DNA of 64,000 bases from GCA-2720975 sp964469565 (GTDB taxonomy: Bacteria; Planctomycetota; UBA1135; GCA-002686595), in the NCBI GenBank assembly GCA_964469565.1, contig CAYXZD010000001.1:496001-560000 (forward strand), in the 5' to 3' direction. Each line of letters begins with the position of its first letter. Positions within the stretch are counted from its first letter, which is position 1. The position numbers were made by a program, and so were the translations under genes. This document shows, piece by piece, positions 43,254 to 52,710 of this stretch. The notes under the pieces are model-generated. The model did no database searches and had not been told where the DNA came from. It worked only from the letters and a program-made list of their open reading frames with translations.

Positions 43254-45104
43254 TTAGGGCCCGGTCGGCAATAGACGCAAAACGTCCTGGTAGGTGACAT
43301 ACACCGTAAGCGTCAGAATCACAACGAGCCCAATGACTTGGCTGTAACCCAAGGTTCGCTCTGAAACTGGAGAACCTTTAACCGCCTCGACTAGACAGAA
43401 CGCCAGATGCCCGCCATCTAGTACGGGTATGGGGAGCACATTGAGGAATGCAAGATTGATGCTCAACATGCACAGAAAGAAAAACAGCTTCGTCCATCCT
43501 TGGGAAGCCCAGTCATAGGAGACCGTACTGATTGTAATGATGCCGCCTAGGTTCTCTGTCGAAACTTGGCGCATGAACATCTTCTTGAGGGTCATCCAAG
43601 AATCTGTCAGGAACCGCCAAGAAGCGTGGGCTCCTGCCCGGATAGACTCACCAACACTCTGCGTCTGATAAATGGCTTGGGCTCGTTCAAGGGAGATTCC
43701 GAAGTCATACACAACGCTCGCGAGCGGGGTAATCGACAATACAAGAGGATCTGTACCGGCCCCTGCACCCTCGAGGCGATACTCAAACTCTACGGCATCT
43801 CCCTTAGAGGCCAGTTTTCGCGTCCACTTGAGCACCTGCGCCCACGATTGAACCGGATTACCGGCGACGGACACGATGGCTGCACGAGCGGGTAGACCAG
43901 CAGTCTCCGCGGCGCGCCCAGGCGAGGGGAGGGCGATGCTGGACTCCGGATCGTAGCTTAGATGTAAGTCATTCAGTAGGGCGGAGAGCTCTGCCTCGGT
44001 TGGCCAGCCTGAAACATCCGCCTGGATTACCTCTCCATTTGTCGTTTCTTGGACCACGGTGAATCCCGACAGGCCGGTGGAGGAGAGGGCTAGACCCACG
44101 TCCTTGGGGCGTTGAATCGCACGGCCAGCTATTGAGAGTAAACGCCCGCCTAATTGGAGCCCCATGGCTTGAAGCCACGGGTTTGTGCGCATGTCCTGAA
44201 TGATGTTTTGGACGGGTTCGATGCCGAAAAGGAAAGTCTCACTCGTCTGTTCATCGGGTGTGATTTCATATGTGTGGTGAGTCGCGCCTCGGAGGATGTT
44301 GATCGTGGCGTGCTCACCCGCAAAAAGCGCAGTCTGGAGCTGGTCGCCTGGATTAGCGGACTCATCGTGCTGGCCTGATGTACTCTGCACGGAGACCAGT
44401 CGATCACCGTTTTGAATTCCTGCCCGTTCTGCCGCCCCCCCGGATTGAACCTGCATCGCAGGCTGCGGGTCCAACCCCGGGCGCACACCGATTTGGCGGA
44501 ACCCTCCCTCTTCGGAATACACCGGCGTAATCAGGCGTGTGGTGGTCCCCGCTTGCCCCGGAAGCCGCAACTTGAATTCCACGGGCCCGGGGTCGGCAAG
44601 GGCAACCTCATTGGGGATGTGAAAGAAGTCATACACCTCAGCGCCATCAATCGAGAGGATCTCTGTACCCTCCGGTATGCCTGCCTGCCATGCCGGCATG
44701 CCCTTCGTGGGCGCTGCAATCACAGGCTTCAGGACAGGCACCCCTGCCGCCAGCACAATCGGGAACACCACCAAGGCAAAGATGACGTTCATGATGACGC
44801 CACCGGAATAGATGAAGAAACGCTGCCCCACAGTCTTTGAGTGCAACTCATCTGATGCAGGCCGATGGCCGGGTTCCGGATATTCACCTGCCATCTTCAC
44901 ATAGCCGCCTAGGGGCAACCAGGCCACCTGATAGAGAGTACCCCCGCGGCGAAAACCGAACATACGAGGCCCGAACCCTAGGCTGAAGACGTCCGCCCGA
45001 ACCCCGCACAACCGTGCTGCGATGAAGTGGCCAGCTTCGTGAACAAAGATGACCAGTCCGATTCCAAAAACAACTTGGAGAATCCGGAGTAAATCGAGGA
45101 ACAT
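43254..45104 (-). CDS. rseP: Site-2 zinc metalloprotease RseP
   Basis: 616 residues; cleaves membrane proteins such as anti-sigma factors within the bilayer. The active site HEAGH is near residue 22, and the second zinc site is PVLDGGHLAF near 560. GGYVKMAGEYPEPG follows the first membrane helix. Three PDZ-like segments lie between (about 140-180, 215-250, 385-420), one more than in E. coli RseP, which explains the length. It is downstream of dxr with four bases between, a common arrangement. In this genome, which has ECF sigma and anti-sigma pairs, RseP is a likely part of their signal release (inference). Confidence 0.95.
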   Translation of the reverse strand: MFLDLLRILQVVFGIGLVIFVHEAGHFIAARLCGVRADVFSLGFGPRMFGFRRGGTLYQVAWLPLGGYVKMAGEYPEPGHRPASDELHSKTVGQRFFIYSGGVIMNVIFALVVFPIVLAAGVPVLKPVIAAPTKGMPAWQAGIPEGTEILSIDGAEVYDFFHIPNEVALADPGPVEFKLRLPGQAGTTTRLITPVYSEEGGFRQIGVRPGLDPQPAMQVQSGGAAERAGIQNGDRLVSVQSTSGQHDESANPGDQLQTALFAGEHATINILRGATHHTYEITPDEQTSETFLFGIEPVQNIIQDMRTNPWLQAMGLQLGGRLLSIAGRAIQRPKDVGLALSSTGLSGFTVVQETTNGEVIQADVSGWPTEAELSALLNDLHLSYDPESSIALPSPGRAAETAGLPARAAIVSVAGNPVQSWAQVLKWTRKLASKGDAVEFEYRLEGAGAGTDPLVLSITPLASVVYDFGISLERAQAIYQTQSVGESIRAGAHASWRFLTDSWMTLKKMFMRQVSTENLGGIITISTVSYDWASQGWTKLFFFLCMLSINLAFLNVLPIPVLDGGHLAFCLVEAVKGSPVSERTLGYSQVIGLVVILTLTVYVTYQDVLRLLPTGP

Positions 45105-45107
45105 GCT

Positions 45108-46310
45108 CTAAGAGGAGAGGGGGGTTGTCGGAGGGGACTGCTGTGCTCCGGAATTGATGTGTGAGAGTTCCTGCACGGCGGAAAGGGCCTGTGCCCTGGC
45201 TCGCTGGTCCGCAAGGAGTAGGGACTCGATATCCTCATCACGACCCAGTCGCTGAGCAAGAACCCGCTCATGCACGTCGTTGATTTGATCGAACCGGATT
45301 TTTCCTGTGAGAAATCCCTCCACGGCAATCTCATCGGCTGCGTTGAGAACACAAGCGCTATCCTCGCCCATTCGGATACACGCATAACCCAAGCTCAGTG
45401 CCGGAAAGCGCTGAAAATCGGGCGCTTCAAATTCTAGGTGGCGGAAAGTCTGTACATCGAAGCCCGCCACCGGTGAGGGCGCGCGGGTGGGGTAGTGCAG
45501 GGCATAGTGGATCGGACCTCGCATGTCGGGGGGCCCCATATGCGCCATCACTGCGCCATCCACGAATTCTACCATCGAGTGCACGAGCGATTGAGGATGC
45601 ACGACAACTTCGATCTCCTCGCATGTCAGGTCGAACAGGTGATGCAGTTCGATGACCTCAAAAGCCTTGTTGAGCAAAGTGGCAGACCCCACAGTAATGC
45701 GCGGCCCCATGGACCAGGTCGGGTGCTGTAGAGCCTGATCGGGAGTAACGGAGGCCAGATTCTCGAGTGGCGTACTGCGCAAAGGTCCGCCACTGCAAGT
45801 CAGCAAGACTTTGCGTACCTTGGATCTTTGTTCCCCTTGAAGGCATTGAAAAACCGCAGAGTGCTCTGAGTCAACAGGGATAATCTCTGAGCCATGCTGT
45901 CGCGCGAGTTCCATCAAGTGCCTTCCGGCAACAACGAGTGACTCCTTGTTAGCCAGCCCTACCCGCTTGCCTTTCTTGATCACGGCCACCGTCGAGGGCA
46001 GCCCAGCGCATCCGACGACCGCTTGAATCGCAGTATCGAAGTCAGTTGCAGCGATGAGCTCCTCACAAGCTTGCGGGCCAGAAAAAAGTGTTGTTCCTAC
46101 GGGTAAGTGCGGTCGTGCAGCTTCCGCAGCCTCGGGGTCACTGAGGGCGATAGTCTTGACTCCAAACTCTCGAGCCTGCTCCAAGAGTCGTTCCCACGAT
46201 TGGTGGGCAGCAAGCCCCTCCACCTTGAGTCCGGAGCCGGGGGCCCGCACAAGATCGAGGGTTTGGACTCCAATGGAGCCTGTACTACCAAGCAAGATGA
46301 GTGTGGTCAT
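45108..46310 (-). CDS. dxr: 1-deoxy-D-xylulose 5-phosphate reductoisomerase
   Basis: 400 residues from the ATG at 46310. It makes MEP from DXP with NADPH in isoprenoid synthesis. The N-terminus has GSTGSIGVQTLDLVR (NADPH binding). The metal and substrate motifs are IIPVDSEHSAVFQCLQG near residue 145, and SGGPLRSTPLENLASVTP and LNKAFEVIELHHLF further on. Length is normal for the family. An earlier start at 46394 is rejected because it adds a non-homologous, Cys-rich stretch. The gene leads the dxr-rseP-ubiA-like run. A 13-bp palindrome (46319-46331) lies just before the start. Confidence 0.96.
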   Translation of the reverse strand: MTTLILLGSTGSIGVQTLDLVRAPGSGLKVEGLAAHQSWERLLEQAREFGVKTIALSDPEAAEAARPHLPVGTTLFSGPQACEELIAATDFDTAIQAVVGCAGLPSTVAVIKKGKRVGLANKESLVVAGRHLMELARQHGSEIIPVDSEHSAVFQCLQGEQRSKVRKVLLTCSGGPLRSTPLENLASVTPDQALQHPTWSMGPRITVGSATLLNKAFEVIELHHLFDLTCEEIEVVVHPQSLVHSMVEFVDGAVMAHMGPPDMRGPIHYALHYPTRAPSPVAGFDVQTFRHLEFEAPDFQRFPALSLGYACIRMGEDSACVLNAADEIAVEGFLTGKIRFDQINDVHERVLAQRLGRDEDIESLLLADQRARAQALSAVQELSHINSGAQQSPPTTPLSS

Positions 46311-46488
46311 TCGTTCTGACCCCAGTGGGGTGCAAACATAGTCTAATGGCTGGGGCTCGCTGGCACACCGGCAGTGGGGGCTTTGACTGAACAACCCGCA
46401 TCGCAGCCGACACAGCCTACACGCCGAGTCGCCATGTTCGTACTCTGAAGCTGTCTAGAGCATCATCCACTCCATTGCCCTGCCTATC

Positions 46489-47004
46489 GTGCCCCATAAC
46501 CGCGCCACTCATTGCCCCCTCTGCGGGGGACGGCTTACCCCACTCGCGAGGGAGGGGCGTGACCGCCCAACCTGCGTCGAATGCGGGTTCGTCTATTTTT
46601 TCAACCCCGCGAGCGCGGCTGCCGGCCTAGTGATTCGAGAGCCCCAATGCGAGGCCCTGCTCATCCGCAGAAGAATCGCACCCCACGCCGGAGATTGGGC
46701 ATTGCCAGCGGGCTATCAGGAAATCAACGAGCGCCCAGAGGCCACCGCCCGCAGGGAAGTCCTTGAAGAAACGGGCTTAGAGGTGCGAATCGATCGATTG
46801 TTGGAAGTCGTGTGGGTTGGGGATGACGCCCGCAAGCCGGCTAACGTGTTCATCTATCTCTGCACCCCTGCAGGCGGCGAGTTACTGGCTGCCAGTGACG
46901 CTCAAGATGCGGCTTGGTTCTCACTGGAGAACCTGCCCGAGGCTATGGGATTTGGTAATCGGGCACTGGTGACCCGCATTCTCTCCGAACTGAAACACGG
47001 ATGA
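46489..47004 (+). CDS. Nudix hydrolase with N-terminal zinc ribbon
   Basis: 171 residues with a GTG start at 46489. The zinc ribbon CPLCG...CVECG (residues 9-37) is followed by a Nudix domain. The Nudix box is complete: G-x5-E-x7-REVLEETGL, starting GYQEINERPEATARREVL. The pattern resembles ADP-ribose or NADH pyrophosphatase-type and zinc-ribbon Nudix proteins that hydrolyse nucleoside diphosphate-linked compounds. Substrate not readable. It is divergent from dxr and followed by purM 163 bp later. Confidence 0.9.
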   Translation: MPHNRATHCPLCGGRLTPLAREGRDRPTCVECGFVYFFNPASAAAGLVIREPQCEALLIRRRIAPHAGDWALPAGYQEINERPEATARREVLEETGLEVRIDRLLEVVWVGDDARKPANVFIYLCTPAGGELLAASDAQDAAWFSLENLPEAMGFGNRALVTRILSELKHG

Positions 47005-47167
47005 GATCGCTGGGGACCCACTCCTGGGCCCTTCCCAGTGCACCCCCCGAAAACGGCACCGAATCCACCACTCTCTGCCAGGGACATCAGCGGAGGGGAG
47101 CAATGGGTGCCCGGGCAGGTTATGCTAGTCAGCACCACTCCACTGTCCCCTGTCCTCTCCTATTGCC

Positions 47168-48208
47168 GTGACCTCCGACACTCCACTGACTTACAAGGAC
47201 GCTGGCGTCAATATCGATGCCCAAGATGAGGCCCTCGCAAAGGCCCGCACCTCCATTCGGGACACGTTTATTCCCGGAGTCGTCTCCGATGTGGGCCTGT
47301 TTGGCGGGCTTTTCGATATGGAAGTCGCAGGAGTGGGGGGACAGATTCTGGTGGCCAGCGCAGACGGCGTAGGGACGAAACTTGAGGTAGCCAAGCGGAT
47401 GGGGGTTTATGACACGGTTGGGCGTGATCTAGTTCAGCATTGCATCAATGACATCCTCGTCCAAGGTGCCCGGCCACTGTTCTTTATGGACTACGTGGGC
47501 ACCGGCCGCCTCGAACCCGACGTGGTCAGTGCGTTGATCGCTGGATGCGCGGGAGCGTGCAGGGATGGAGGTCTTGCCCTCTTGGGTGGAGAAACGGCTG
47601 AAATGCCCGGGCTCTATTCAGAGGGCGACTTTGACTTGGTTGGATTCATCGTCGGCAGCGTTGCTAAGGACAAGGTGCTCGATGGCAGTGCCGTGCGCCC
47701 TGGACAGGTTCTGTTGGGCCTTCAATCCAGCGGATTACACACAAATGGCTATTCACTGGCACGCAAGGTTTTGTTTGAGCGCCTCGGCTTCGACGTCCAC
47801 GACTGTCCCCCTTCTCTGGGAGGCGAGAGCTTGGGCCAGGCCCTCTTAGCTCCCCACAAGAGTTACTTGGAGCCACTTTGGCCGCTGCTTGAGGCAGGCC
47901 AACTGGCCTCGATGGCGCATATCACGGGGGGCGGTCTGCTCGACAACCTTCCGCGCATTCTTGGTGATCACGACGCAGTGATCGAGGCCGGTAGTTGGAC
48001 CGTGCCTCCATTGTTTGAGCTCATCGTTGATGGGGCGGGGATTGATCAAGATGAGGCGCACCGTGCGTTGAATATGGGTATGGGTATGGTTCTGTTGGTC
48101 GACGAGTCCAACGAGGATGCAGTCTGCAAGCACCTCGCATCTGCTGGCGACCCCGCAACGAGGATCGGTCATGTCGAGGTGGGCTGCGGTGAGGTGCGCT
48201 GGGCCTAG
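47168..48208 (+). CDS. purM: Phosphoribosylformylglycinamidine cyclo-ligase PurM
   Basis: 346 residues with a GTG start at 47168. It forms the imidazole ring of AIR in purine synthesis using ATP. Motifs in order: YKDAGVNIDAQDEAL, LVASADGVGTKLEVAKRM, HCINDILVQGARPLFFMDY, LLGGETAEMPGLY, GLQSSGLHTNGYSLAR, and AHITGGGLLDNLPRIL. The length equals the usual 345. A stand-alone gene; TATGCT about 35 bp upstream of the start may be its -10. Confidence 0.97.
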   Translation: MTSDTPLTYKDAGVNIDAQDEALAKARTSIRDTFIPGVVSDVGLFGGLFDMEVAGVGGQILVASADGVGTKLEVAKRMGVYDTVGRDLVQHCINDILVQGARPLFFMDYVGTGRLEPDVVSALIAGCAGACRDGGLALLGGETAEMPGLYSEGDFDLVGFIVGSVAKDKVLDGSAVRPGQVLLGLQSSGLHTNGYSLARKVLFERLGFDVHDCPPSLGGESLGQALLAPHKSYLEPLWPLLEAGQLASMAHITGGGLLDNLPRILGDHDAVIEAGSWTVPPLFELIVDGAGIDQDEAHRALNMGMGMVLLVDESNEDAVCKHLASAGDPATRIGHVEVGCGEVRWA

Positions 48209-48266
48209 CACGGATCGTTCGGATGGGGGAGCTGCTATTGCACCCTCCAACATTCGGACGATTCGA

Positions 48267-49016
48267 GTGAGGTGCACCATCGCCCTCGCGGTCTGCTGGG
48301 TCCTGTGTTCGGCGTGGGCTCCTCGGGCCCTTGCACAAGACGGGGTCCTCGCCAGTCTCAGACAGCTACCCAGTGGCAAGGTGCGCGCGGATGCCATCTC
48401 GTTGGCCCTCTCCCGTGGAGAACAGCATTGGCCCGAGGGGGCGTGGTTCGAACTTCAGACATTGGCCTACGAGGCTTTCCTCCAGGAAACCGATGGGTAC
48501 GCTGCCCTGCCCGCAATCGCGCTTGCGGAGTCCATGTACCAACATGCGCCAGCCGCTTGGAGCGGATTGTGCCTCGAAGGAATCTCCCGCAGAGCTGGTT
48601 CCATGCTGCAGGCGGGAGCTGTGCTCCGTGAGCTTCTTGATCAGGCTTCCACCCCTCAGGAACATCGGGATCTGATTGAGCGCCAGGCCATCTACGCCGC
48701 AGGGGCCGGATTACACAGTCTCGAAGTTCACTCCCTAGGGCGGGCTGTCGCACTCGGGGGGGGGGATGCACTGCAGATCCTAGGCCAGAAGGCGCTGAAT
48801 GCGGGTGATCTCCAAACCGCCAGGGACCTCTTCAGGGTCCTCGTGGACCGCAGCAGGGACAACAGTCCTAGCCCCCCAGAGCCCCCCCCCTGGTGCCTGC
48901 GCGGTTGGGGATTAACGCTTCTTCCTCCGGGGTCCAGCACCCTCCACGAGCCAATCACGGCAAACCTGAGGCCCAAACTTGAATCCCACAACGATTCTTC
49001 CAGCCCTAGGCAGTAA
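48267..49016 (+). CDS. Secreted TPR-like helical protein
   Basis: About 249 residues from a GTG at 48267, which places a signal peptide (ALAVCWVLCSAWAPRALAQ) at the start; longer frames overlap purM. The mature part is helix pairs with TPR-like spacing (WFELQTLAYEAFLQE, then DALQILGQKALNAGDLQTAR). The last 60 residues are Pro/Ser-rich. The gene contains a run of ten G at 48756-48765 and nine C at 48882-48890. The TPR frame continues correctly across the G run, but the C-rich tail beyond residue 210 has no recognisable fold, so a one-base error or phase change there cannot be excluded. Confidence 0.6.
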   Translation: MRCTIALAVCWVLCSAWAPRALAQDGVLASLRQLPSGKVRADAISLALSRGEQHWPEGAWFELQTLAYEAFLQETDGYAALPAIALAESMYQHAPAAWSGLCLEGISRRAGSMLQAGAVLRELLDQASTPQEHRDLIERQAIYAAGAGLHSLEVHSLGRAVALGGGDALQILGQKALNAGDLQTARDLFRVLVDRSRDNSPSPPEPPPWCLRGWGLTLLPPGSSTLHEPITANLRPKLESHNDSSSPRQ

Positions 49017-49070
49017 CCTAGGGCACCTGCAAGTCACGCAACCCCCTCCACCCAGTCGACTAGTCCGAGC

Positions 49071-50351
49071 ATGTTCAAACAACGACTCACTCTCCTCATT
49101 AGCACTCTCGTCTGTCTAGCCGCGGTCGCTCCCCCGCGGTTAGAGGCGGATCGGCACCTCAAAGATTCTGACCTCAAGAAGCTCGGGACGTCCTTTGCCG
49201 ACTACATCCAAGCCAAGCTGGACGAAAAGAAAGTCAGTGAGGCTCGCGAGGAGGTGTTTTCTGCTATGGACAAGCTCGAACGTAAGCTAGCCAAGACACC
49301 CGCTGCAGGAGACATCCTGGCATCCCCGGGCGATCTAGGCCGAGCCATGTGGCTCTCCTATGACTACGCACGAAAACGACCGAAGCGTGGAAAGATCGCC
49401 GATGAGGCTTTCATTGGCTCCATCTTCTCAAAGGCTGCCCCCCTCAACTATGCCGTCTGGGCGCCTACAAAGTACTCTGCGACTGGAGGCCCATACCCGC
49501 TCGTGATTTGCATCCCCGACGAGGGCGAACGCCCCGCCGACCACCTACGCGACAATTGGACCGAAGCCAGCATCCAAGAGAACGTGATCTTGGCATGCCC
49601 TACCATGCCCGAGAATGCATCCGATTGGGGCCAGCGGGGTGGCATCGGGCGGGTAATCGTACTGATGCGAGCGATCTACGAAGAGTACGGCATCGACTTC
49701 AATCGAATCTACCTGGCGGGTCGGGGCCTCGGAGTACAGACAGCTCTCGGTATTGCGAGCAAGTTTCCCGATCGCTTCGCAGGAGTCATCGGCCGCACGG
49801 GGGACGCCGGAGATACACCGGCTGACAACTTCAGCAACCTACCCACTTACTTTGCCGGTGGGGGCGCCAAGGCTACTGCCTTCGAAGAATCCGCCAACAA
49901 CCTCGGTTATAGCAACTGTACAGTCCAAGCCGACGGCCTAACAGCCGACGTGTGGAATTGGATGCAGACGACCACCCGCAACGCGTATCCCAGCAGTGTG
50001 ACCCTTGTTCCCGGATCGCCTTTTCCCAAGCGTGCGTATTGGCTGGAGGTCCCTCCATCCGAAGGAAGTAGCAGCCGCATTCATGCTGAGGTCGACCGCT
50101 CAACGAATACCGTGACAGTCGAAGGTACCGGCGTGACGGAGTTCACGCTGCACTTCAATGACAGCCTCCTCGATCTGAATCAGCCGATCCGAGTCGTTGC
50201 CAATGGCCAGGCCCACGAAGACGTCATTCCGCGAAGCCGGCTCGTGGTCCTAGCCAGCATCTTTAGCGGCTCATGCGATCCTGGTCGGGTGTTCGTCAAC
50301 GCCAAGTCCTACCACCTACCGCACCTAGCCGACGAGGGCGGTGAGCAGTAG
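49071..50351 (+). CDS. Secreted esterase-fold protein lacking the catalytic Ser
   Basis: 426 residues. A signal peptide (LTLLISTLVCLAAVAPP) is followed by a helical part to about 115 and an alpha/beta-hydrolase core of the poly-hydroxybutyrate-depolymerase/feruloyl-esterase type: YPLVICIPDEGERP, NVILACPTMP, then YGIDFNRIYLAGRGLGVQTA. The nucleophile elbow reads G-R-G-L-G instead of G-x-S-x-G, so the Ser is Gly and hydrolysis is unlikely. The last 120 residues are beta-rich. It could be a pseudoenzyme that binds a polymer or ester. It is followed 10 bp later by the spermidine-synthase-like gene. Confidence 0.75.
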   Translation: MFKQRLTLLISTLVCLAAVAPPRLEADRHLKDSDLKKLGTSFADYIQAKLDEKKVSEAREEVFSAMDKLERKLAKTPAAGDILASPGDLGRAMWLSYDYARKRPKRGKIADEAFIGSIFSKAAPLNYAVWAPTKYSATGGPYPLVICIPDEGERPADHLRDNWTEASIQENVILACPTMPENASDWGQRGGIGRVIVLMRAIYEEYGIDFNRIYLAGRGLGVQTALGIASKFPDRFAGVIGRTGDAGDTPADNFSNLPTYFAGGGAKATAFEESANNLGYSNCTVQADGLTADVWNWMQTTTRNAYPSSVTLVPGSPFPKRAYWLEVPPSEGSSSRIHAEVDRSTNTVTVEGTGVTEFTLHFNDSLLDLNQPIRVVANGQAHEDVIPRSRLVVLASIFSGSCDPGRVFVNAKSYHLPHLADEGGEQ

Positions 50352-50361
50352 GCGCACATAG

Positions 50362-51984
50362 GTGTCCGACGCTTCCGGATTGCGCGACCAGTCGGGGCGG
50401 GAGAGCCCCTATGTGCTTGCCGCTGTATTTCTAGCGGGTGCGGGCACCATGATTGTGGAGTTGGCAGCCGTGAGGCTTCTAGCGCCATGGTTTGGGGCCT
50501 CCAACGGCGTTTGGACGAATGTCATCGGGGTGATTCTTTTCGCTTTAGCCTTGGGTTACGTGCTCGGCGGCCGGCTCAGCCACTCAGCCAGTCCAGTGCG
50601 GCGACTCGGCTGGATTCTACTTTGCGCAGGGGCGTGGACCCTCGCCCTACCCCACTGGGCTGGAACCGTGGCAGAGCTACTCATGCCATCCGGGCTTGGG
50701 TTGGACGAAGCGGGCCCCTTGCTACTTTGGGGCAGCCTAGCGGCCTCAGTGACCCTCTTTGCTCCCGTCGCGACCCTCCTGGGTTGCGGCTGCCCCCTAG
50801 CCGTTGAGGCCCTGCAGCAGAGCCGTGGGGGCCACGCTGGGGAAGCTGGGGGCAGGATCCTAGGATTCTCTACCCTCGGTAGCCTGGTCGGGACCTTTGG
50901 TACGACCCACTGGTTGCTGCCTCAACTGGGACTGAGCGGCACTTTCCACCTGGCTGCGGCTTTTCTGACCCTGGCCGGCGCCTGGCTGGTGGTCAGGTCA
51001 GGAGGGATCGTCGGCCCCCTCGGCGCCTTGGCACTCTGTGCATTCATCACCTTCACACAGGAGGCTCCCGCTGGGCCTTCCCTCCAATCCGGATGGCGTA
51101 TCCTCGCCCAGCGCCAGTCGAGCTACCAGAATCTCACAGTCATCGAGAATGAGGCGGGGACGCGTAGGCACCTCCTTGCTAATGAAGGCCTCGATTCATT
51201 CCAATCCGTTTGGCAACCAGAACAGGGCTTGTTGGGTGGAGGGCAGTACTATGATTATTTTGCCCTGCCGTGCTGGTGGTCGGGGAAACCGGGGACTTGG
51301 CGCACTCTAGTCCTCGGGCTGGGAGCCGGCACGACCATTCGAGTGCTTGAAGGGGCCAGTCCGAAAGACACAACTCTGAGCACCACGGGAATAGAAGTCG
51401 ACGAGGTCGTCGTTCAGTTGGGCTCCTTGTACTTTGATCTTCAAGCGCAGAGTCCCAACCGCACGGTCCACGCTGGTGTCGACGGTAGGGTAGGGTTGCG
51501 GTTCATTGAGGAGAGCCAGGACTTGGTCGTGGTGGATTGCTATGCGAACAACATGGAAATCCCGGCCCATCTGTGCACCGTTGAGTTCTTCAAGGAGATT
51601 GGGGCCGTCCTTTCGCCTGGGGGGTGGATCGCGGTCAATGCTGCCGGTTTCGGTCTTGAAGATCCGGTCGTCAGAGCATTGGCCCAGACACTGGCCGAGG
51701 CCACACAACAAGAAGTCTTGGCGGTGCGCATTCCCTTCTCGAGGAACTGCATGTTGTTTGGTCGCCTCGGTCAGCCCCTACCCAAACCCGGCACCCAAGA
51801 ATTTCAGTTTGGTGGTCCGGTGGGGGAGGCATTGTTACCTTTCATTGATTTCCCCGGTGCATTCGCGTTGATTGCTCCTGGTGCACAACGGGGTACGCTC
51901 CTGACAGATGATGACTGCCCGATGGAGGCACTCCAACGCTCATCCCTTCAATACAGCCAGGACCGCTGGGAGGCCGACCGTTGA
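50362..51984 (+). CDS. Spermidine-synthase-like protein with fused membrane domain
   Basis: 540 residues with a GTG start at 50362. The N-terminal half is membrane-embedded: AGAGTMIVELAAVRLLAPWF near residue 25 (a conserved opening in this family), then about seven helices to residue 230. The C-terminal half is a Rossmann-like SAM-type domain of the SpeE fold: LVLGLGAGTTIRVLEG near 315, GIEVDEVVVQLG, and LVVVDCYANNMEIP near 390. Such fusions are widespread but rarely make spermidine; the true substrate is unknown. The next gene starts on the last bases of its stop. Confidence 0.88.
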   Translation: MSDASGLRDQSGRESPYVLAAVFLAGAGTMIVELAAVRLLAPWFGASNGVWTNVIGVILFALALGYVLGGRLSHSASPVRRLGWILLCAGAWTLALPHWAGTVAELLMPSGLGLDEAGPLLLWGSLAASVTLFAPVATLLGCGCPLAVEALQQSRGGHAGEAGGRILGFSTLGSLVGTFGTTHWLLPQLGLSGTFHLAAAFLTLAGAWLVVRSGGIVGPLGALALCAFITFTQEAPAGPSLQSGWRILAQRQSSYQNLTVIENEAGTRRHLLANEGLDSFQSVWQPEQGLLGGGQYYDYFALPCWWSGKPGTWRTLVLGLGAGTTIRVLEGASPKDTTLSTTGIEVDEVVVQLGSLYFDLQAQSPNRTVHAGVDGRVGLRFIEESQDLVVVDCYANNMEIPAHLCTVEFFKEIGAVLSPGGWIAVNAAGFGLEDPVVRALAQTLAEATQQEVLAVRIPFSRNCMLFGRLGQPLPKPGTQEFQFGGPVGEALLPFIDFPGAFALIAPGAQRGTLLTDDDCPMEALQRSSLQYSQDRWEADR

Positions 51985-52529
51985 GGATCCGATTCCAAGG
52001 GGTGGGGGCGGCAATCGTCCTGGTCTTGGCCAGCGGGTTCCAAGGCGCCGAGCCCGAGCGGGATACCTGGAGTGGGCTCTTAGAGGATCAACGGTTCATC
52101 GATGCATTGAAGCTCGCTCAGGAGGATGAAAACCACATCCGCTCCGCACAACGCATGCAAGAGCTTCACCACCACGCGGGCGACCTCTCTGGGGCTCTCC
52201 GCGCCGGCCTTGAAGGGCTAGTCCTAGCTCCCGACGATCTGCACCTTCTCTGGCGTAGCGCACGACTCGCTGGGGACCTGGCTCAACCAGTCCTTGCCCA
52301 GGAACTCACATCCCGTCTCAGATCGGCGATTACACAGGCTGATGATTTGTTATCAGATGAGCACCTCATCTGGTGGCAAGGTGCAAGCCAGGAACTGGAG
52401 CAAGAGACGGCTGCGTTACTGAAGATTGAGAATGCCAAGGCCGCAGCTGTCACTCGCGCGCGTTGGGTGGCGGCCAGCGCGCTGGTCCTAGCAGCACTAG
52501 CAATCGCTCGAACGCTGGCCGGGTCGTAA
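51981..52529 (+). CDS. Secreted helical protein with C-terminal membrane segment
   Basis: 182 residues. The start is TTG at 51981, overlapping the TGA of the preceding gene (TTGA), the same arrangement as at 35462. A signal-like segment (GAAIVLVLASGFQGAEP) is followed by helix pairs of TPR-like spacing (AGDLSGALRAGLEGLVLAPD), and a second membrane segment at about 160-178. No family is recognised. Coupling with the spermidine-synthase-like gene suggests a shared membrane function. Confidence 0.65.
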   Translation: MRIRFQGVGAAIVLVLASGFQGAEPERDTWSGLLEDQRFIDALKLAQEDENHIRSAQRMQELHHHAGDLSGALRAGLEGLVLAPDDLHLLWRSARLAGDLAQPVLAQELTSRLRSAITQADDLLSDEHLIWWQGASQELEQETAALLKIENAKAAAVTRARWVAASALVLAALAIARTLAGS

Positions 52530-52620
52530 ATCCCGCTCCGCGCGGATCATCCTTCACCTAGGTAGCTGCCTGAGTAGAGTGCCTACTTTACTCTGAATCT
52601 AGCAGGGCCCCCCAAAACTA

Positions 52621-52654
52621 GCAGGGCCCGCCCAGACGACTGGGCGGGCCCTGC
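52621..52654. terminator. Strong hairpin between convergent genes, likely terminator for both
   Basis: A perfect 15-bp GC-rich stem (52621-52635 with 52640-52654; arm begins GCAGGGCCCG) with the loop ACGA lies between the plus-strand gene ending at 52529 and the minus-strand HEAT gene ending at 52711. On the minus strand the hairpin is followed by TAGTTTTGGGG, a short U-run. The plus side has only TGTTCG. Confidence 0.7.
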
Positions 52655-52710
52655 TGTTCGATAAGGGGAGAGGCTCACGGGTTGGACCGCGCGCCGTGCC
52701 CTATGAACCC

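Noticed and set aside
47846..48397. 183-residue open frame on the minus strand
   Set aside because: Antisense to purM, which is unmistakable, and to the following secreted protein.
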